DNA from: a virus
DNA: 64,000 nt
Strand: one strand, 5' to 3'
IMG/VR virus record: IMGVR_UViG_3300022868_000015
Location: 24,479 to 88,478 of that record
How positions within the stretch are numbered: position 1 is the stretch's first letter; every line of letters begins with the position of its first letter. The notes below the pieces were generated by a model. It was not told the origin of the DNA, ran no database searches, and saw nothing but the letters and a program-made list of their open reading frames with translations. Below, in pieces: positions 41,967 to 50,732 of this stretch. Made by a program: the position numbers and the translations under genes.

Positions 41967-43403
41967 TTACATCTTATCAATCAATATACGCTTTCCAAAT
42001 GTTAAATTACTAGGATCATCATTATGGGAAACAATCCAAATTACTCTATTGCTGAAAGTACTGTAGCGTCTTCTGTCAGGACAATCCCCAAGAGCATCTG
42101 TAAAATATATCATAAATGCTGGTTGCAGTCCCTTCTTTACCAAGTTATCCTGAATCCAGTCAAACGGGGGAGTAAATCTTGTTCCACCGAAACCTTGAGG
42201 TCTTAATTTATCAATTTTAAATTTATTTCTTGTACTAAATTCTTGTACACCACAAATATCATAATCACACCATATAACATGACATTTTTTAATACCTCTA
42301 TTCTTAAAAATAGCATGTATTTCAGATGCAAACTTATCTAAATCATCTTCACTAATAGATCCAGATGTATCAATAGCAATAACAACGTTATTGTAATCTG
42401 ATTTTTTCTTATTTAATCCCCATAAATAATCACCTCTACTAATAGCACGTCTCTGTGGTAGTTTATGTTTTAATTTACTATAAATATTAGCAACAAATTT
42501 TCTTAATTCTGCTTGCCAATTTACTTTAGGTTTTGAGATTTTTCTTAAAAATCTCTGCATATTAGCACTACCGAAACCTTGATTCTTAGATGAAGCATCT
42601 CTTACGATTTCACCCCATACTTGTTTCATTTTTTCATCATTTCCTTTAGCGCCTTGTAATTCTTTGTTTCCTGATTGTCCAGCAGTTCCACCACCTTGTC
42701 CAGGTTTTCCTTTTCCTTTTCCTTTTCCTTGTCCGTTTCCTTCGCCTTCGCCTTCTCCTTCACATTCTCCTTCACATTCTCCATCATCATAAATATCAAT
42801 ACCACCACTTAATGAACCAGGGGCTTGAATATCAGAACCAAGACCATCCATAAGTTGTTTAATAAGTTCTTTCTTTTTTTGTTTGTTTTTTTCCCATTCT
42901 GGTTCTAATTCAGCATAAATTTGTTCAGTACTCCAATCTTTATATTTTTCTTCATAAAGAACTTTCTCTGGCATTTTACCAATACCTTCTAATAATAGGT
43001 TAATAGCATAATCACCTGAAATATTCCATAATTCAGGATCTCTGCCTAAACCTCTATCAAAATGGAATAATGCATTATGCATAATTTCATGACATAGAAC
43101 AAATACACATTCTTCTTCACTTAATTCATTAGCAAAGTCACTATTATACATGATTGATAAACCATCAGTTGCCATAGTTGTAATTCTAGGGTCTGTGGCT
43201 TGTTTAATTTTAAGATTAAATAATAAATCAGCAAAGAAACCGTAGTTTGCTACGATAACCATAATACATTTTCTTATCTTTTTCCAAGCTCTATCATCTA
43301 ATTTTTTCTTCTTATCATCTGATTTTTTTTGCTTATCTTCTTCTTTATCTTCTTTTCCTTCAACAATAGAAGCAAATTTGCAATATCGTTCTAATTTTCC
43401 CAT
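41967..43403 (-). CDS. VWA-domain protein with metallopeptidase-like N-domain
   Basis: 478 residues. FVLCHEIMHNALFHFDRG gives the HExxH zinc helix (105-109) and GDYAINLLLEG the usual following segment of the DUF2201-type metallopeptidase-like domain. A low-complexity Gly/Glu/Lys linker (about 212-250) leads to a VWA-like domain with the MIDAS motif VVIAIDTSGSISEDD and a second Asp near FTDALGD. In bacteria such proteins pair with a MoxR-type AAA ATPase as here (43830-45344). The pair remodels or activates a protein target; the target in this phage is unknown. Upstream lies a TATATATTATT element near 43424. Confidence 0.8.
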   Translation of the reverse strand: MGKLERYCKFASIVEGKEDKEEDKQKKSDDKKKKLDDRAWKKIRKCIMVIVANYGFFADLLFNLKIKQATDPRITTMATDGLSIMYNSDFANELSEEECVFVLCHEIMHNALFHFDRGLGRDPELWNISGDYAINLLLEGIGKMPEKVLYEEKYKDWSTEQIYAELEPEWEKNKQKKKELIKQLMDGLGSDIQAPGSLSGGIDIYDDGECEGECEGEGEGEGNGQGKGKGKGKPGQGGGTAGQSGNKELQGAKGNDEKMKQVWGEIVRDASSKNQGFGSANMQRFLRKISKPKVNWQAELRKFVANIYSKLKHKLPQRRAISRGDYLWGLNKKKSDYNNVVIAIDTSGSISEDDLDKFASEIHAIFKNRGIKKCHVIWCDYDICGVQEFSTRNKFKIDKLRPQGFGGTRFTPPFDWIQDNLVKKGLQPAFMIYFTDALGDCPDRRRYSTFSNRVIWIVSHNDDPSNLTFGKRILIDKM

Positions 43404-43468
43404 ATTTTTAGTTTTATTTTCTTAAAGATATATATTATTTTTTAAAATTAAAAATGTTCAAAATAATA

Positions 43469-43768
43469 TTATTTAGTTACTTTATCTACTAATTTATTTT
43501 TTTCTTCTTGATTTAAGTTAGCAAGAATTTCATCATATTCATCACTCCACATCTTAATAATTTTCATCATCAATTCATTACCATCTTTTTCAAATGAATT
43601 TAAAGATTTTAATATTTTTTTAATTTCTTTAGTTGAACCAACAAAATCATTATTTTGAAATATATCAATAACTTTATCTTTTATAATTTCTTCTTTTGAA
43701 TAAAGACCCATATCAGAAAATGTTTTTTCCTGTTGTGTGAATTCTTCAAATAATTTTACTTTTTTCAT
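43469..43768 (-). CDS. Small tagged protein between VWA and MoxR genes
   Basis: 99 residues. MKKVKLFEEFTQQEKTFSDM has the F-x-x-F-x-x-x-E tag pattern. The rest is helical and charged (LNSFEKDGNELMMKIIKMWS) and ends with LNQEEKNKLVDKVTK. Placed between the two partners of the VWA/MoxR pair, so it may be an adaptor for them. Followed by an excellent terminator upstream of it in position (43778-43807), which ends the MoxR gene transcript. Confidence 0.5.
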   Translation of the reverse strand: MKKVKLFEEFTQQEKTFSDMGLYSKEEIIKDKVIDIFQNNDFVGSTKEIKKILKSLNSFEKDGNELMMKIIKMWSDEYDEILANLNQEEKNKLVDKVTK

Positions 43769-43777
43769 AATTTATAT

Positions 43778-43807
43778 AAAAAAAGCCTGTTTAACAGGCT
43801 TTTTTTT
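43778..43807 (-). terminator. Rho-independent terminator after moxR-like gene
   Basis: AAAAAAAGCCTGTT / AACAGGCTTTTTTT, a long stem flanked by A/T runs, between the MoxR gene stop at 43830 and the tagged gene start at 43768. It separates the MoxR transcript from the following genes. Confidence 0.8.
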
Positions 43808-43829
43808 AAATATCTAATTTTTACTTCTA

Positions 43830-45344
43830 TTATGGATTTAAAATGTCAGCAAATTTGTTATACCATTTCTTAATTGAAGGTACCCAAATTTTCTTCCAAG
43901 GATCATCAGTTGTTACATAAGCATGTGTCTTTTTAACATATTGTAGTAACGATGTTGCAACTTCCATATTCTCAATTCTTCTTGCATATGTAATTAAATT
44001 TTCAAGTTCCTTTGCAGTTAATTTCTCACCTTTTTTAGCCATACCAATAGCAGCAGTTACCGCTCTAGATCTATCGATTCTTTTTGGTGGCATAGGAGCT
44101 TCTTCTGGTTTCTTGTATACAAGAGCAATATCTTTTGGTGGAAATACTGCCAATAAATCAAGATATTCTGCAAACTGAACAGCTGCAGTATTACCAACAT
44201 GAGAATTAAATAACTTTTTAATTGCTTCTTTAGATAACTGATTTCCTGATGCTTCTTTAGCTTCTGTATATTCTAATGATGCACTTGCCCAAGAACGTGG
44301 AGATGGCCAGTTAGGAGTTTCTTTATCAGGATCTAAATGATGAAGTATGTCTTTATTGAAATCAATATAACCAATTACGTCAGGATCCATATAATCTTGT
44401 TTAATAGCCCATGTCACCCATTCATCTTTTGTTGTAATAAGATTATAGTGAGTAAAACGGTTAGCTAGAGCAGTACCTAAATCAGTTACTGTTGGTTCTT
44501 CTTCACGTCTATTACCAGCAGCAATAATTAACCATTTATCAGGTAATTTATATTCACCAACTTGACCATCAAGACATAGTTGAAGTGAAGCTGATAATAC
44601 ATGCTCATTAGCACGGTTCAATTCATCAAAAAACATAATACCACCTTTTCCATTTTCACCATTATCACTAGGGAAAATCTTAGGTAATCTAAATGTCGTT
44701 CTTCTTGAAGTGTCTCCTTCAACTTTTACACCAGCAGCATCTTTAGTATCTCTACCTTTAACAACTTCAATTTCTGGAAGGCCAATAAAATCAGTAGGCT
44801 CAATTGTTGCTAAATGCCATACTAAACAATCAACTTGAAGTTCTTTGGCTGTTGCATTAATAACATCTGTTTTACCAATACCTGGAGCACCCCAAATAAA
44901 TGTAGAAAACATTTTATTTGGATATTTTGTCTTCATTTTAAACTTACGAACAAGAATATTACTCATTTCTGAAGGAACATAATTACCTACTTCTGGATTA
45001 GGATGCTCTAAAGGCACCTTATCCTCGTTCATAGCTAATTTTGCATCTTCAATTGATAATTCTTCTGTTTCTTCTTCTTCAGAAAGATTATCAATTTCTT
45101 TTTCTATTCCTGATATTTTACTTTCATCTGGTTTACTACCATATGGAAAAATATCTACTTTACCTTCTAATGCGCCTTTCTTCTTCAAGAAGAGAGCATA
45201 ATATAACCAAGCAGCTTTTTTAAATTTCTTTTCAAAGAAATCCCATACTTTGTCGACCATACCACTTATCCAATTTTCGTTAAGTTCGCTATCGTACATG
45301 TGCTTTTCGTTTAAAAAGTTCTTGTAATTTACTAATTTTTTCAT
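43830..45344 (-). CDS. MoxR-type AAA+ ATPase with capsid-tag-like start
   Basis: 504 residues. MKKLVNYKNFLNEKHMYDSE carries Y-x-x-F-L-x-E. After a variable helical segment the ATPase core has WGAPGIGKTD (Walker A), GGIMFFDELNRAN (Walker B), IIAAGNR (sensor 1) and LANRFTHY (arginine finger), as in the MoxR/dynein-related AAA group. The partner VWA protein is encoded downstream. In known systems such pairs form a chaperone or protein-activating machine. A tag on the ATPase suggests it travels in the capsid or is targeted with the other tagged proteins. TTTTAATATATA lies at 45382-45393. Confidence 0.8.
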   Translation of the reverse strand: MKKLVNYKNFLNEKHMYDSELNENWISGMVDKVWDFFEKKFKKAAWLYYALFLKKKGALEGKVDIFPYGSKPDESKISGIEKEIDNLSEEEETEELSIEDAKLAMNEDKVPLEHPNPEVGNYVPSEMSNILVRKFKMKTKYPNKMFSTFIWGAPGIGKTDVINATAKELQVDCLVWHLATIEPTDFIGLPEIEVVKGRDTKDAAGVKVEGDTSRRTTFRLPKIFPSDNGENGKGGIMFFDELNRANEHVLSASLQLCLDGQVGEYKLPDKWLIIAAGNRREEEPTVTDLGTALANRFTHYNLITTKDEWVTWAIKQDYMDPDVIGYIDFNKDILHHLDPDKETPNWPSPRSWASASLEYTEAKEASGNQLSKEAIKKLFNSHVGNTAAVQFAEYLDLLAVFPPKDIALVYKKPEEAPMPPKRIDRSRAVTAAIGMAKKGEKLTAKELENLITYARRIENMEVATSLLQYVKKTHAYVTTDDPWKKIWVPSIKKWYNKFADILNP

Positions 45345-45381
45345 AATTATGATTGATTGCTTTTTTATTTTAATATAAATC

Positions 45382-45393
45382 TATATATTAAAA
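45382..45393 (-). promoter_or_regulatory. Putative phage promoter element TTTTAATATATA
   Basis: Exact match on the minus strand, 38 bp upstream of the MoxR-like gene start. The gap 45345-45527 otherwise holds only AT-rich divergent control sequence. Confidence 0.5.
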
Positions 45394-45527
45394 AATAAAT
45401 CCTTTTTTCTATGTTTTAAAAATTTTATTAAAATTTACATTTTAATTGGTAAAAACAGTTACCCTAGATTTAAAACTTAAACTATATTTTTTATTAAAAT
45501 AAAAAGAAAAATAAATTTTAATTAAAA

Positions 45528-46328
45528 ATGAATAATACACCGGAATACTTCGGCATAAAAGATTACAAAACTAACAGTGATGGAAGTATAAATGTTTACC
45601 AAAATGTTGATATGTCATGTATGGATTTAGTAGAAATTCCTATTAAATTCAACATAGTAGAAGGCTCATTTAATATCAGACAAAATCACTTAAATTCTCT
45701 TAAAAACTCACCAAAAGAAGTATTTGGGGATTTTGATTGCTCTCATAATATAATAAAATCTTTAAAGGATGGTCCAATTTATGTATTAGACTCATATCGA
45801 GCACATAATAATTCATTAACTGAAATAAACAGCAAATTTGAATGTGGATTTAATTTAATGTTAGATTTTAATAGATTAGAAAAATTAGATTCAATACAAG
45901 AATATATTGAGGGTAGTTTAAGTTTATCACACAATAAATTAAAAACATTAAAAGGAAGTCCAAAAGAAATTGAAACAAGTTTTTATGTAAGTAAAAACAA
46001 CTTATATAGTTTACAAGGTTGTCCACAAACAATAGGTTGTAATTTTGAATTTTCACATAATAAAGTAATAGACCTATATCATTTTCCAGAAAAAATTGGT
46101 GGTTCAATTAATATGGATTATAACGATTTATATGAATTACCATCAGGCTATTCAATCTTAAATATGAGTTGGAAATATAATAATATAACAGAAGAAATAT
46201 TAGATCCATTATATGAAATAGAATTAAAAAAAGACCCTTATTTATTAAAATCAATAAAAGATAAAGTTTCTGAAAAACTTGTTGAAAAATATAAATGGGT
46301 TATTGATGCAAATAAACTTGGTTTATAA
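45528..46328 (+). CDS. Leucine-rich-repeat phage protein with G-L end tag
   Basis: 266 residues. Irregular LRRs of the phage type: C-S-H-N-x-I-K-S-L-K-D-G-P, L-S-H-N-K-L-K-T-L-K-G-S-P-K-E-I, VSKNNLYSLQGCPQTIGCNF and so on, with about 22-residue spacing from 40 to 210. It ends VIDANKLGL, the shared end tag lacking the last Leu. The start MNNTPEYFGIKDY lacks the MKYLKTYE tag. LRR proteins of this type are common in T4-like phages; role unknown. Confidence 0.65.
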   Translation: MNNTPEYFGIKDYKTNSDGSINVYQNVDMSCMDLVEIPIKFNIVEGSFNIRQNHLNSLKNSPKEVFGDFDCSHNIIKSLKDGPIYVLDSYRAHNNSLTEINSKFECGFNLMLDFNRLEKLDSIQEYIEGSLSLSHNKLKTLKGSPKEIETSFYVSKNNLYSLQGCPQTIGCNFEFSHNKVIDLYHFPEKIGGSINMDYNDLYELPSGYSILNMSWKYNNITEEILDPLYEIELKKDPYLLKSIKDKVSEKLVEKYKWVIDANKLGL

Positions 46329-46348
46329 TTACTTACAAGAGTCCCATT

Positions 46349-46756
46349 TTATCGCCTTATGTGTCTATATTCTTTTAAGATATCTTCATTAATAAAATCA
46401 ATATTTTTTTTATATATATTTATTAAATCTTTTATATATCCTCGTTCTACATAATTTTTTTGAAATTTATAAGATTTTAAACTATTTACAATATTATTAT
46501 AAACTTCGTCACTTATTTTCATATAATTTTCATAATCAGTTTCAAAATTGGTTACTCTAATTGTATTTGAAGCGATTATTATAGAATTATCGTCATTTTT
46601 TAATGTTATTAAACGGTCAATATTTAAGTGGTTTATATTAACATCTAATTCTGAAATTTTGATATAATTATTAAGTATATCATTGATTTGTTGTTTAATT
46701 TTCTTTTTAAAAAAATTATCAATAATCAAATTTTCATATGTTTTTAAATACTTCAT
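46349..46756 (-). CDS. Tagged hypothetical protein
   Basis: 135 residues. Starts MKYLKTYENLIIDNFFKK, and ends ILKEYRHIRR, so it has the front tag but not the end tag. The core is helical with a strand-rich middle (RLITLKNDDNSIIIASNTIR). The start ATG lies on the last base of the upstream LRR gene stop. Confidence 0.55.
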   Translation of the reverse strand: MKYLKTYENLIIDNFFKKKIKQQINDILNNYIKISELDVNINHLNIDRLITLKNDDNSIIIASNTIRVTNFETDYENYMKISDEVYNNIVNSLKSYKFQKNYVERGYIKDLINIYKKNIDFINEDILKEYRHIRR

Positions 46757-47415
46757 TACATCAATCCCATTTTATTTGCATTATAAAGGTCAGGATTTTC
46801 TTTCCAAAACCATTCCCAATAACCATCTAAATTATAATAAGGTAATTGGTTATCATGACAATATAATTCTCTTAATCCTTTAGGTATTTCAGGTAATTTA
46901 GTTAATTGGTTATTATCACAATATAATTCTTTTAATTCTTCAGGCAATTCAGGTAATTCAGTTAATTGGTTATCACCGCAATATAATTGTATTAATTCTT
47001 TAGGTAATTCAGGTAATTCAGTTAGTTGGTTATTAGAACAATATAATGTTTTTAATTCTTTAGATAATTCAGGTAATTCAGTTAATTGGTTATTAGCACA
47101 ATATAGTCCTTTTAATCCTTTAGGTAATTCAGGTAATTCTGTTAATTTGTTATTAGCACAATCAAATTCTTCTAATTCTTTAGGTAATTCGGTTAATTCA
47201 GTTAGTTGGTTATAATGACAATATAATATTTTTAATCCTTTAGGTAATTCAGGTAATTTAGTTAATTTGTTATCATCACAATATAAATAAATTAACCCTT
47301 TTGGCAATTCAGGTAATTTAGTTAAACCTAAACCATTTAAATTTAATGTTTTACCATCAACACTTAAATGGTCTTTAATTAATTTATTTTCTGAATATGT
47401 TTTCAAATACTTCAT
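46756..47415 (-). CDS. Two-end-tagged leucine-rich repeat protein
   Basis: 219 residues. MKYLKTYSENKLIKDHLSVD, then eight to nine 20-residue LRRs of the L-x-x-L-P-E-L-P-K-G-L-x-x-L-Y-C-x-x-N-Q type, then a cap LDGYWEWFWKENPDLYN and the end ANKMGLM. The DNA repeat has a 60-bp period from 46860 to 47320, making it prone to unequal recombination. The same cap and end remain in the fragment at 6214. The LRR class is that of secreted bacterial effectors with E3 activity, but no E3 domain is present. Probably a protein-binding module. Confidence 0.7.
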   Translation of the reverse strand: MKYLKTYSENKLIKDHLSVDGKTLNLNGLGLTKLPELPKGLIYLYCDDNKLTKLPELPKGLKILYCHYNQLTELTELPKELEEFDCANNKLTELPELPKGLKGLYCANNQLTELPELSKELKTLYCSNNQLTELPELPKELIQLYCGDNQLTELPELPEELKELYCDNNQLTKLPEIPKGLRELYCHDNQLPYYNLDGYWEWFWKENPDLYNANKMGLM

Positions 47416-47897
47416 TATAACAATTCTTTTAAGATACTAAATTGACCATCTTCGATTAATTTCTCAGCATTTTTCTTCTTAAAGAACTTCACATCATAAA
47501 TCTCTTTAGATCTATAATAATTTTTCTTTATTTGATTCTTATTCTTTCTTAAATAAGGTATTAATTCTTCCTTGCTCATTATAATTACAAAATATTTGAG
47601 TTTCTTAATAGTACCAGATTTTCTATAATAAATTATAGATTTATTTTTCATTCTAGATTGAGCAAAATCTTTACTTAATTTAATACCTGTTTCTTCTTCC
47701 AATTCTTTGAGAGCAGTATCAAAATTTTTTTGTTTTTTCTCAACGTGTCCTTTAGGTATAGACCATTTATCATCATATTTCTTAAATTTCCTAGGTTGTA
47801 CTAATAATATTTTATTATTGACAATTATTACAATTCCGGCTAAATCATCAACTTTAGATTCTAATAGAAAGTCTTCGTAAGATATTATATTGTTCAT
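47415..47897 (-). CDS. Nudix hydrolase with capsid-tag-like start
   Basis: 160 residues. The Nudix helix GHVEKKQKNFDTALKELEEE followed by TGI fits the G-x5-E-x7-R-E-U-x-E-E-x-G-U box with conservative departures (Gln for the first Glu and Lys for Arg). DDKWSIPKGHVE before it is the usual lead. Nudix enzymes hydrolyse nucleoside diphosphates linked to another group; the substrate is not predictable. The N-terminus MNNIISYEDFLLESKVDD has the Y-x-x-F-L-x-E-S tag. The stop overlaps the LRR start by one base. Confidence 0.75.
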   Translation of the reverse strand: MNNIISYEDFLLESKVDDLAGIVIIVNNKILLVQPRKFKKYDDKWSIPKGHVEKKQKNFDTALKELEEETGIKLSKDFAQSRMKNKSIIYYRKSGTIKKLKYFVIIMSKEELIPYLRKNKNQIKKNYYRSKEIYDVKFFKKKNAEKLIEDGQFSILKELL

Positions 47898-47912
47898 GAA
47901 TTTATATATTTA

Positions 47913-47924
47913 TTTTAATATATA
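47913..47924 (+). promoter_or_regulatory. Putative phage promoter element TTTTAATATATA
   Basis: Exact match ending five bases before the GTG start of the gene at 47930, in a short divergent gap that also contains TATATATTTA for the minus-strand Nudix gene. Confidence 0.5.
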
Positions 47925-47929
47925 CATTT

Positions 47930-48649
47930 GTGGAAAGGTTAAAATCATATAAATTATTTACTGAATCAACAACTGTAATTGGAAATTATATAAGACCAGA
48001 TAAATTATCAGAAGAAGGTGAAAAATTAAATCACTATTTGCAAAATAAAGTTAAAGAAATTAAGGGCATATATCCTATTAAAAACTTTAGAGAAACTTGG
48101 TCAAATGGAGTTATAGACAAGTATATTTTCACAATACATACATTTGACAAATTTAAAATCAAAGATATTACTGATAAATTCAAATATCTTAATATTGAAC
48201 CAGAAATAGACCAAAATACTTATGATAAGTATGTAACATACACTTTTAATAAAGGTGAATTGGATTGGATTTTTGATGCTAATAAAATGGGATTACTTGA
48301 AAATAATAGTGAAAATAATAGTGAAAATATTGAAGATATATTAGAAAATTGGTTATTAAGTATGTTTCCATTTATGGATGAACGTGATGTTTACATAAAT
48401 GAATTATATTATGGTGGATATTCAGTAGAAATATGGATGGCAGGTTTTGATCCTGATGAAGATATCAAATTGTTAGAAGATTGGTTTGAAGAAACATTAG
48501 ACGAATTAGAAAAATTAAAAATTGGTGATAGTTTGCGATCTGTTATTGATATTGAAGATGGTCAATTTACAATCAATTTTGAATTTGATGAAGATAACAA
48601 AGATATATGGAATTGGGCCGTTGAAGGCGATAAAATGAATTTATTTTAA
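47930..48649 (+). CDS. Fusion of two tagged proteins through an internal end tag
   Basis: 239 residues with GTG initiation. MERLKSYKLFTESTTVIGNY begins a first domain that ends at about residue 124 with FDANKMGLL, the typical C-terminal tag, but no stop follows. Instead LENNSENNSEN (short 12-bp DNA repeats) leads into a second domain of 110 residues ending EGDKMNLF. The second half resembles the first in its EL-Y-x-x-Y/W strands. The simplest reading is loss of a stop codon by repeat expansion, joining two adjacent genes. Core functions unknown. Confidence 0.6.
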   Translation: MERLKSYKLFTESTTVIGNYIRPDKLSEEGEKLNHYLQNKVKEIKGIYPIKNFRETWSNGVIDKYIFTIHTFDKFKIKDITDKFKYLNIEPEIDQNTYDKYVTYTFNKGELDWIFDANKMGLLENNSENNSENIEDILENWLLSMFPFMDERDVYINELYYGGYSVEIWMAGFDPDEDIKLLEDWFEETLDELEKLKIGDSLRSVIDIEDGQFTINFEFDEDNKDIWNWAVEGDKMNLF

Positions 48650-49441
48650 ATGAAACATTTAAGAAGAATAAACGAAAGTAAATATAGTATAACAAATAAA
48701 GGTGTGACTGAAATACTTAATAGAGCATCTTATGAATTTGGTAAAAACGAATTTGATGAAGAATATTATACATCATTATTAAAATCAATCATCAACAATG
48801 CAGACCAATCTCAATTAGATTTTATAATAGAAGAAATTTTAAAAAATGAAGATTTAGTTATTGCATATATTTACAATCTAATTGATATATTTATTAAAGA
48901 TAAATCAGAAAAATCATTTAAAAAATTAACAGAGACATTAAAATCTACACCTAAAAAAGAATGGCAACATATTGTTGATTATCTTATTAATATTGATTTT
49001 AATAACGAAGTTAAAAAAATATGTGAATTTTTATTTAACAATGGTTTTGATATTAATACCCCTTATATGACAAATGGTCAAAACCTTATATTTTGTGCTT
49101 TTTACATGCCAAAAGAAACATTAGAATATTTAATTAGTAAAGGTTTAAACATTCACCATACTGATAATAAAGGTGATAATGTTTTATGTTATCAAGAATT
49201 AGATCACCACACATTAGATTTATTAATTAACAATGGAATTAAAATACCAGACAAATTTTTAGATAATAGTTTTTATGTAGTTGCTGATGATAAAGGAACT
49301 AAATTATGGGCTAGTACTATATTATTAATGTTGAAAAAAAATCCAGAAATCTATATTAAGATTAAAGACAAATTAAAAGATTCAATACTTAAAAAAATAC
49401 CTAACTATATTAAAAATGCATCAAATTTAGGAATTTTATAA
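48650..49441 (+). CDS. Two-end-tagged ankyrin-repeat protein
   Basis: 263 residues. MKHLRRINESKYSITNKG at the start and YIKNASNLGIL at the end. Ankyrin repeats are visible in the second half: EFLFNNGFDINTPYMTNGQN, LEYLISKGLNIHHTDNKGDN, LLINNGIKIPDK. Ankyrin repeats mediate protein contacts. The gene starts at the stop of the preceding fused gene, so it is in the same transcript. Confidence 0.65.
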   Translation: MKHLRRINESKYSITNKGVTEILNRASYEFGKNEFDEEYYTSLLKSIINNADQSQLDFIIEEILKNEDLVIAYIYNLIDIFIKDKSEKSFKKLTETLKSTPKKEWQHIVDYLINIDFNNEVKKICEFLFNNGFDINTPYMTNGQNLIFCAFYMPKETLEYLISKGLNIHHTDNKGDNVLCYQELDHHTLDLLINNGIKIPDKFLDNSFYVVADDKGTKLWASTILLMLKKNPEIYIKIKDKLKDSILKKIPNYIKNASNLGIL

Positions 49442-49471
49442 TCCTTATTTTTTATTTTTCATATAATCTTT

Positions 49472-49723
49472 ATGAAAATATTACAACGTAAATTTGTAAC
49501 GAGATTAATAGGAGTTCCTAATTGGAAATATTATGGTTATGAATATTGGGATGTTGTTCCTGATATTCATAAACAAACTTTAGAAATTGAACATAATACA
49601 AGAAGTGGTAAATTCAGAATTTATATTGACAGAGATGAAATTGAAGTAATAAAATACGAAGAAGAATTAGAAGCTATCATAAAAGCTTATAGAAAATATT
49701 TAAATGATGATAAAATTAGATAA
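49472..49723 (+). CDS. Small hypothetical protein
   Basis: 83 residues, unrecognised. Starts MKILQRKFVTRLIGVPNWKY, with a Trp/Tyr-rich middle (YEYWDVVPDIH) and a helical end. Overlaps the next gene by about 20 bp in a different frame. Confidence 0.45.
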   Translation: MKILQRKFVTRLIGVPNWKYYGYEYWDVVPDIHKQTLEIEHNTRSGKFRIYIDRDEIEVIKYEEELEAIIKAYRKYLNDDKIR

Positions 49724-50135
49724 AGATTATGTGATAATTTGGGGTGCAAGAACTCATAATGGTTATGTGTATCGTAAAGAAGAATTTCCAGTTGATATTG
49801 AGAAAGAATTTTATGTCATGTCTGAATATTCTAATGATTTTAAATTAAAAAATATATGTGCAATGACAAATGTATGTATTGATAATATTGGTTTTTATGT
49901 AGAAAATTTCAGATTTATAGATACACAAATAGGCAAAATATGTAAAAAACTTGGTGGTTTAGGTATAAAACAATATATTCATACACAATCTATGGGTTCA
50001 CATTATAGTGATACAACAACGGTTCACAAATTAATTGGTTTTTATATATCACCGGTTTCAATGTATGATAATTTACCAGCTAAAATAATAAAGAAACAAA
50101 GAAAATTAAAATTAAATAGAATTAAAAATGCATAA
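49704..50135 (+). CDS. Hypothetical protein with C-terminal basic tail
   Basis: 143 residues. Ends KIIKKQRKLKLNRIKNA, the same basic tail as 2385-2717 and 14890-15261. The body is beta-rich (WGARTHNGYVYRKEEFPVDI) and unrecognised. The start MMIKLDKDYVI has two Met codons; either could be used. Confidence 0.5.
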   Translation: MMIKLDKDYVIIWGARTHNGYVYRKEEFPVDIEKEFYVMSEYSNDFKLKNICAMTNVCIDNIGFYVENFRFIDTQIGKICKKLGGLGIKQYIHTQSMGSHYSDTTTVHKLIGFYISPVSMYDNLPAKIIKKQRKLKLNRIKNA

Positions 50136-50370
50136 AATTGGAAATTTTTTTAGAATTATATTAAATATTAAAGTAGAATATCACTTTGAGTTTTTTATTT
50201 ATTTAGATGAACAAACAGGAGAAATCGTAGAAGATGAAATAACTGGACATATTAAATGGATGGATAAATTCTCAATAAGATCAACTACTAGAAACAAAGC
50301 TCAAAAATTAGCTTGGTGTAAAGTAAATGCAAAGTTTCCTGATTTAGTAAATAAATTGTGGATGTTTTAA
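50128..50370 (+). CDS. Small hypothetical protein
   Basis: 80 residues starting MHKIGNFFRIILNIKVEYHF. Not recognised. It has a hydrophobic N-terminus, a beta region (FIYLDEQTGEIVEDEITGHI) and a short helix. Its stop overlaps by 4 bp the stop region of the convergent gene 50367. Confidence 0.4.
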   Translation: MHKIGNFFRIILNIKVEYHFEFFIYLDEQTGEIVEDEITGHIKWMDKFSIRSTTRNKAQKLAWCKVNAKFPDLVNKLWMF

Positions 50371-50732
50371 ATCAATCCCATGTTACTTCCTTGAAAAAAC
50401 CAATGTGGATCTGACATTATTTTATCTAAATCTAATTGTATCATATAATGATGCAAATCTTCTTCTTCATATAATTTAATACAAGTAAATTCATCAAGAA
50501 TTTCTAATAGTTTATTAAGATCAACATCACAATCTACACGTACTATACCACTTACAGTAGAATATATATTGGGTATTTCATCTTTATCATATATTTCAAC
50601 ACCAATTTTTGTAAATTCTTGTCTTAGATATAAGACAAATTGAGATATTCTTTCAACATATTCTTCGTTTCCTGTATCATTTGCTACAGCAGTCCATTTT
50701 TGTAGATTTTCATATATTTTCAAATATTTCAT
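50367..50732 (-). CDS. Two-end-tagged hypothetical protein
   Basis: 121 residues. Starts MKYLKIYENLQKWTAVAND and ends FFQGSNMGLI. The core with IYSTVSGIVRVDCDVDLNKL is not recognised. The start overlaps the next upstream gene's stop in a TGA/ATG joint. Convergent with 50128. Confidence 0.55.
   Translation of the reverse strand: MKYLKIYENLQKWTAVANDTGNEEYVERISQFVLYLRQEFTKIGVEIYDKDEIPNIYSTVSGIVRVDCDVDLNKLLEILDEFTCIKLYEEEDLHHYMIQLDLDKIMSDPHWFFQGSNMGLI

Noticed and set aside
42700-42790. Short G/C-rich tandem repeats as a regulatory site
   Set aside because: They encode the Gly/Glu/Lys linker of the VWA protein in frame.
46860-47320. CRISPR-like array at the 60-bp repeats
   Set aside because: The repeats are in-frame LRR codons without constant repeat/variable spacer alternation, and no cas gene is present.
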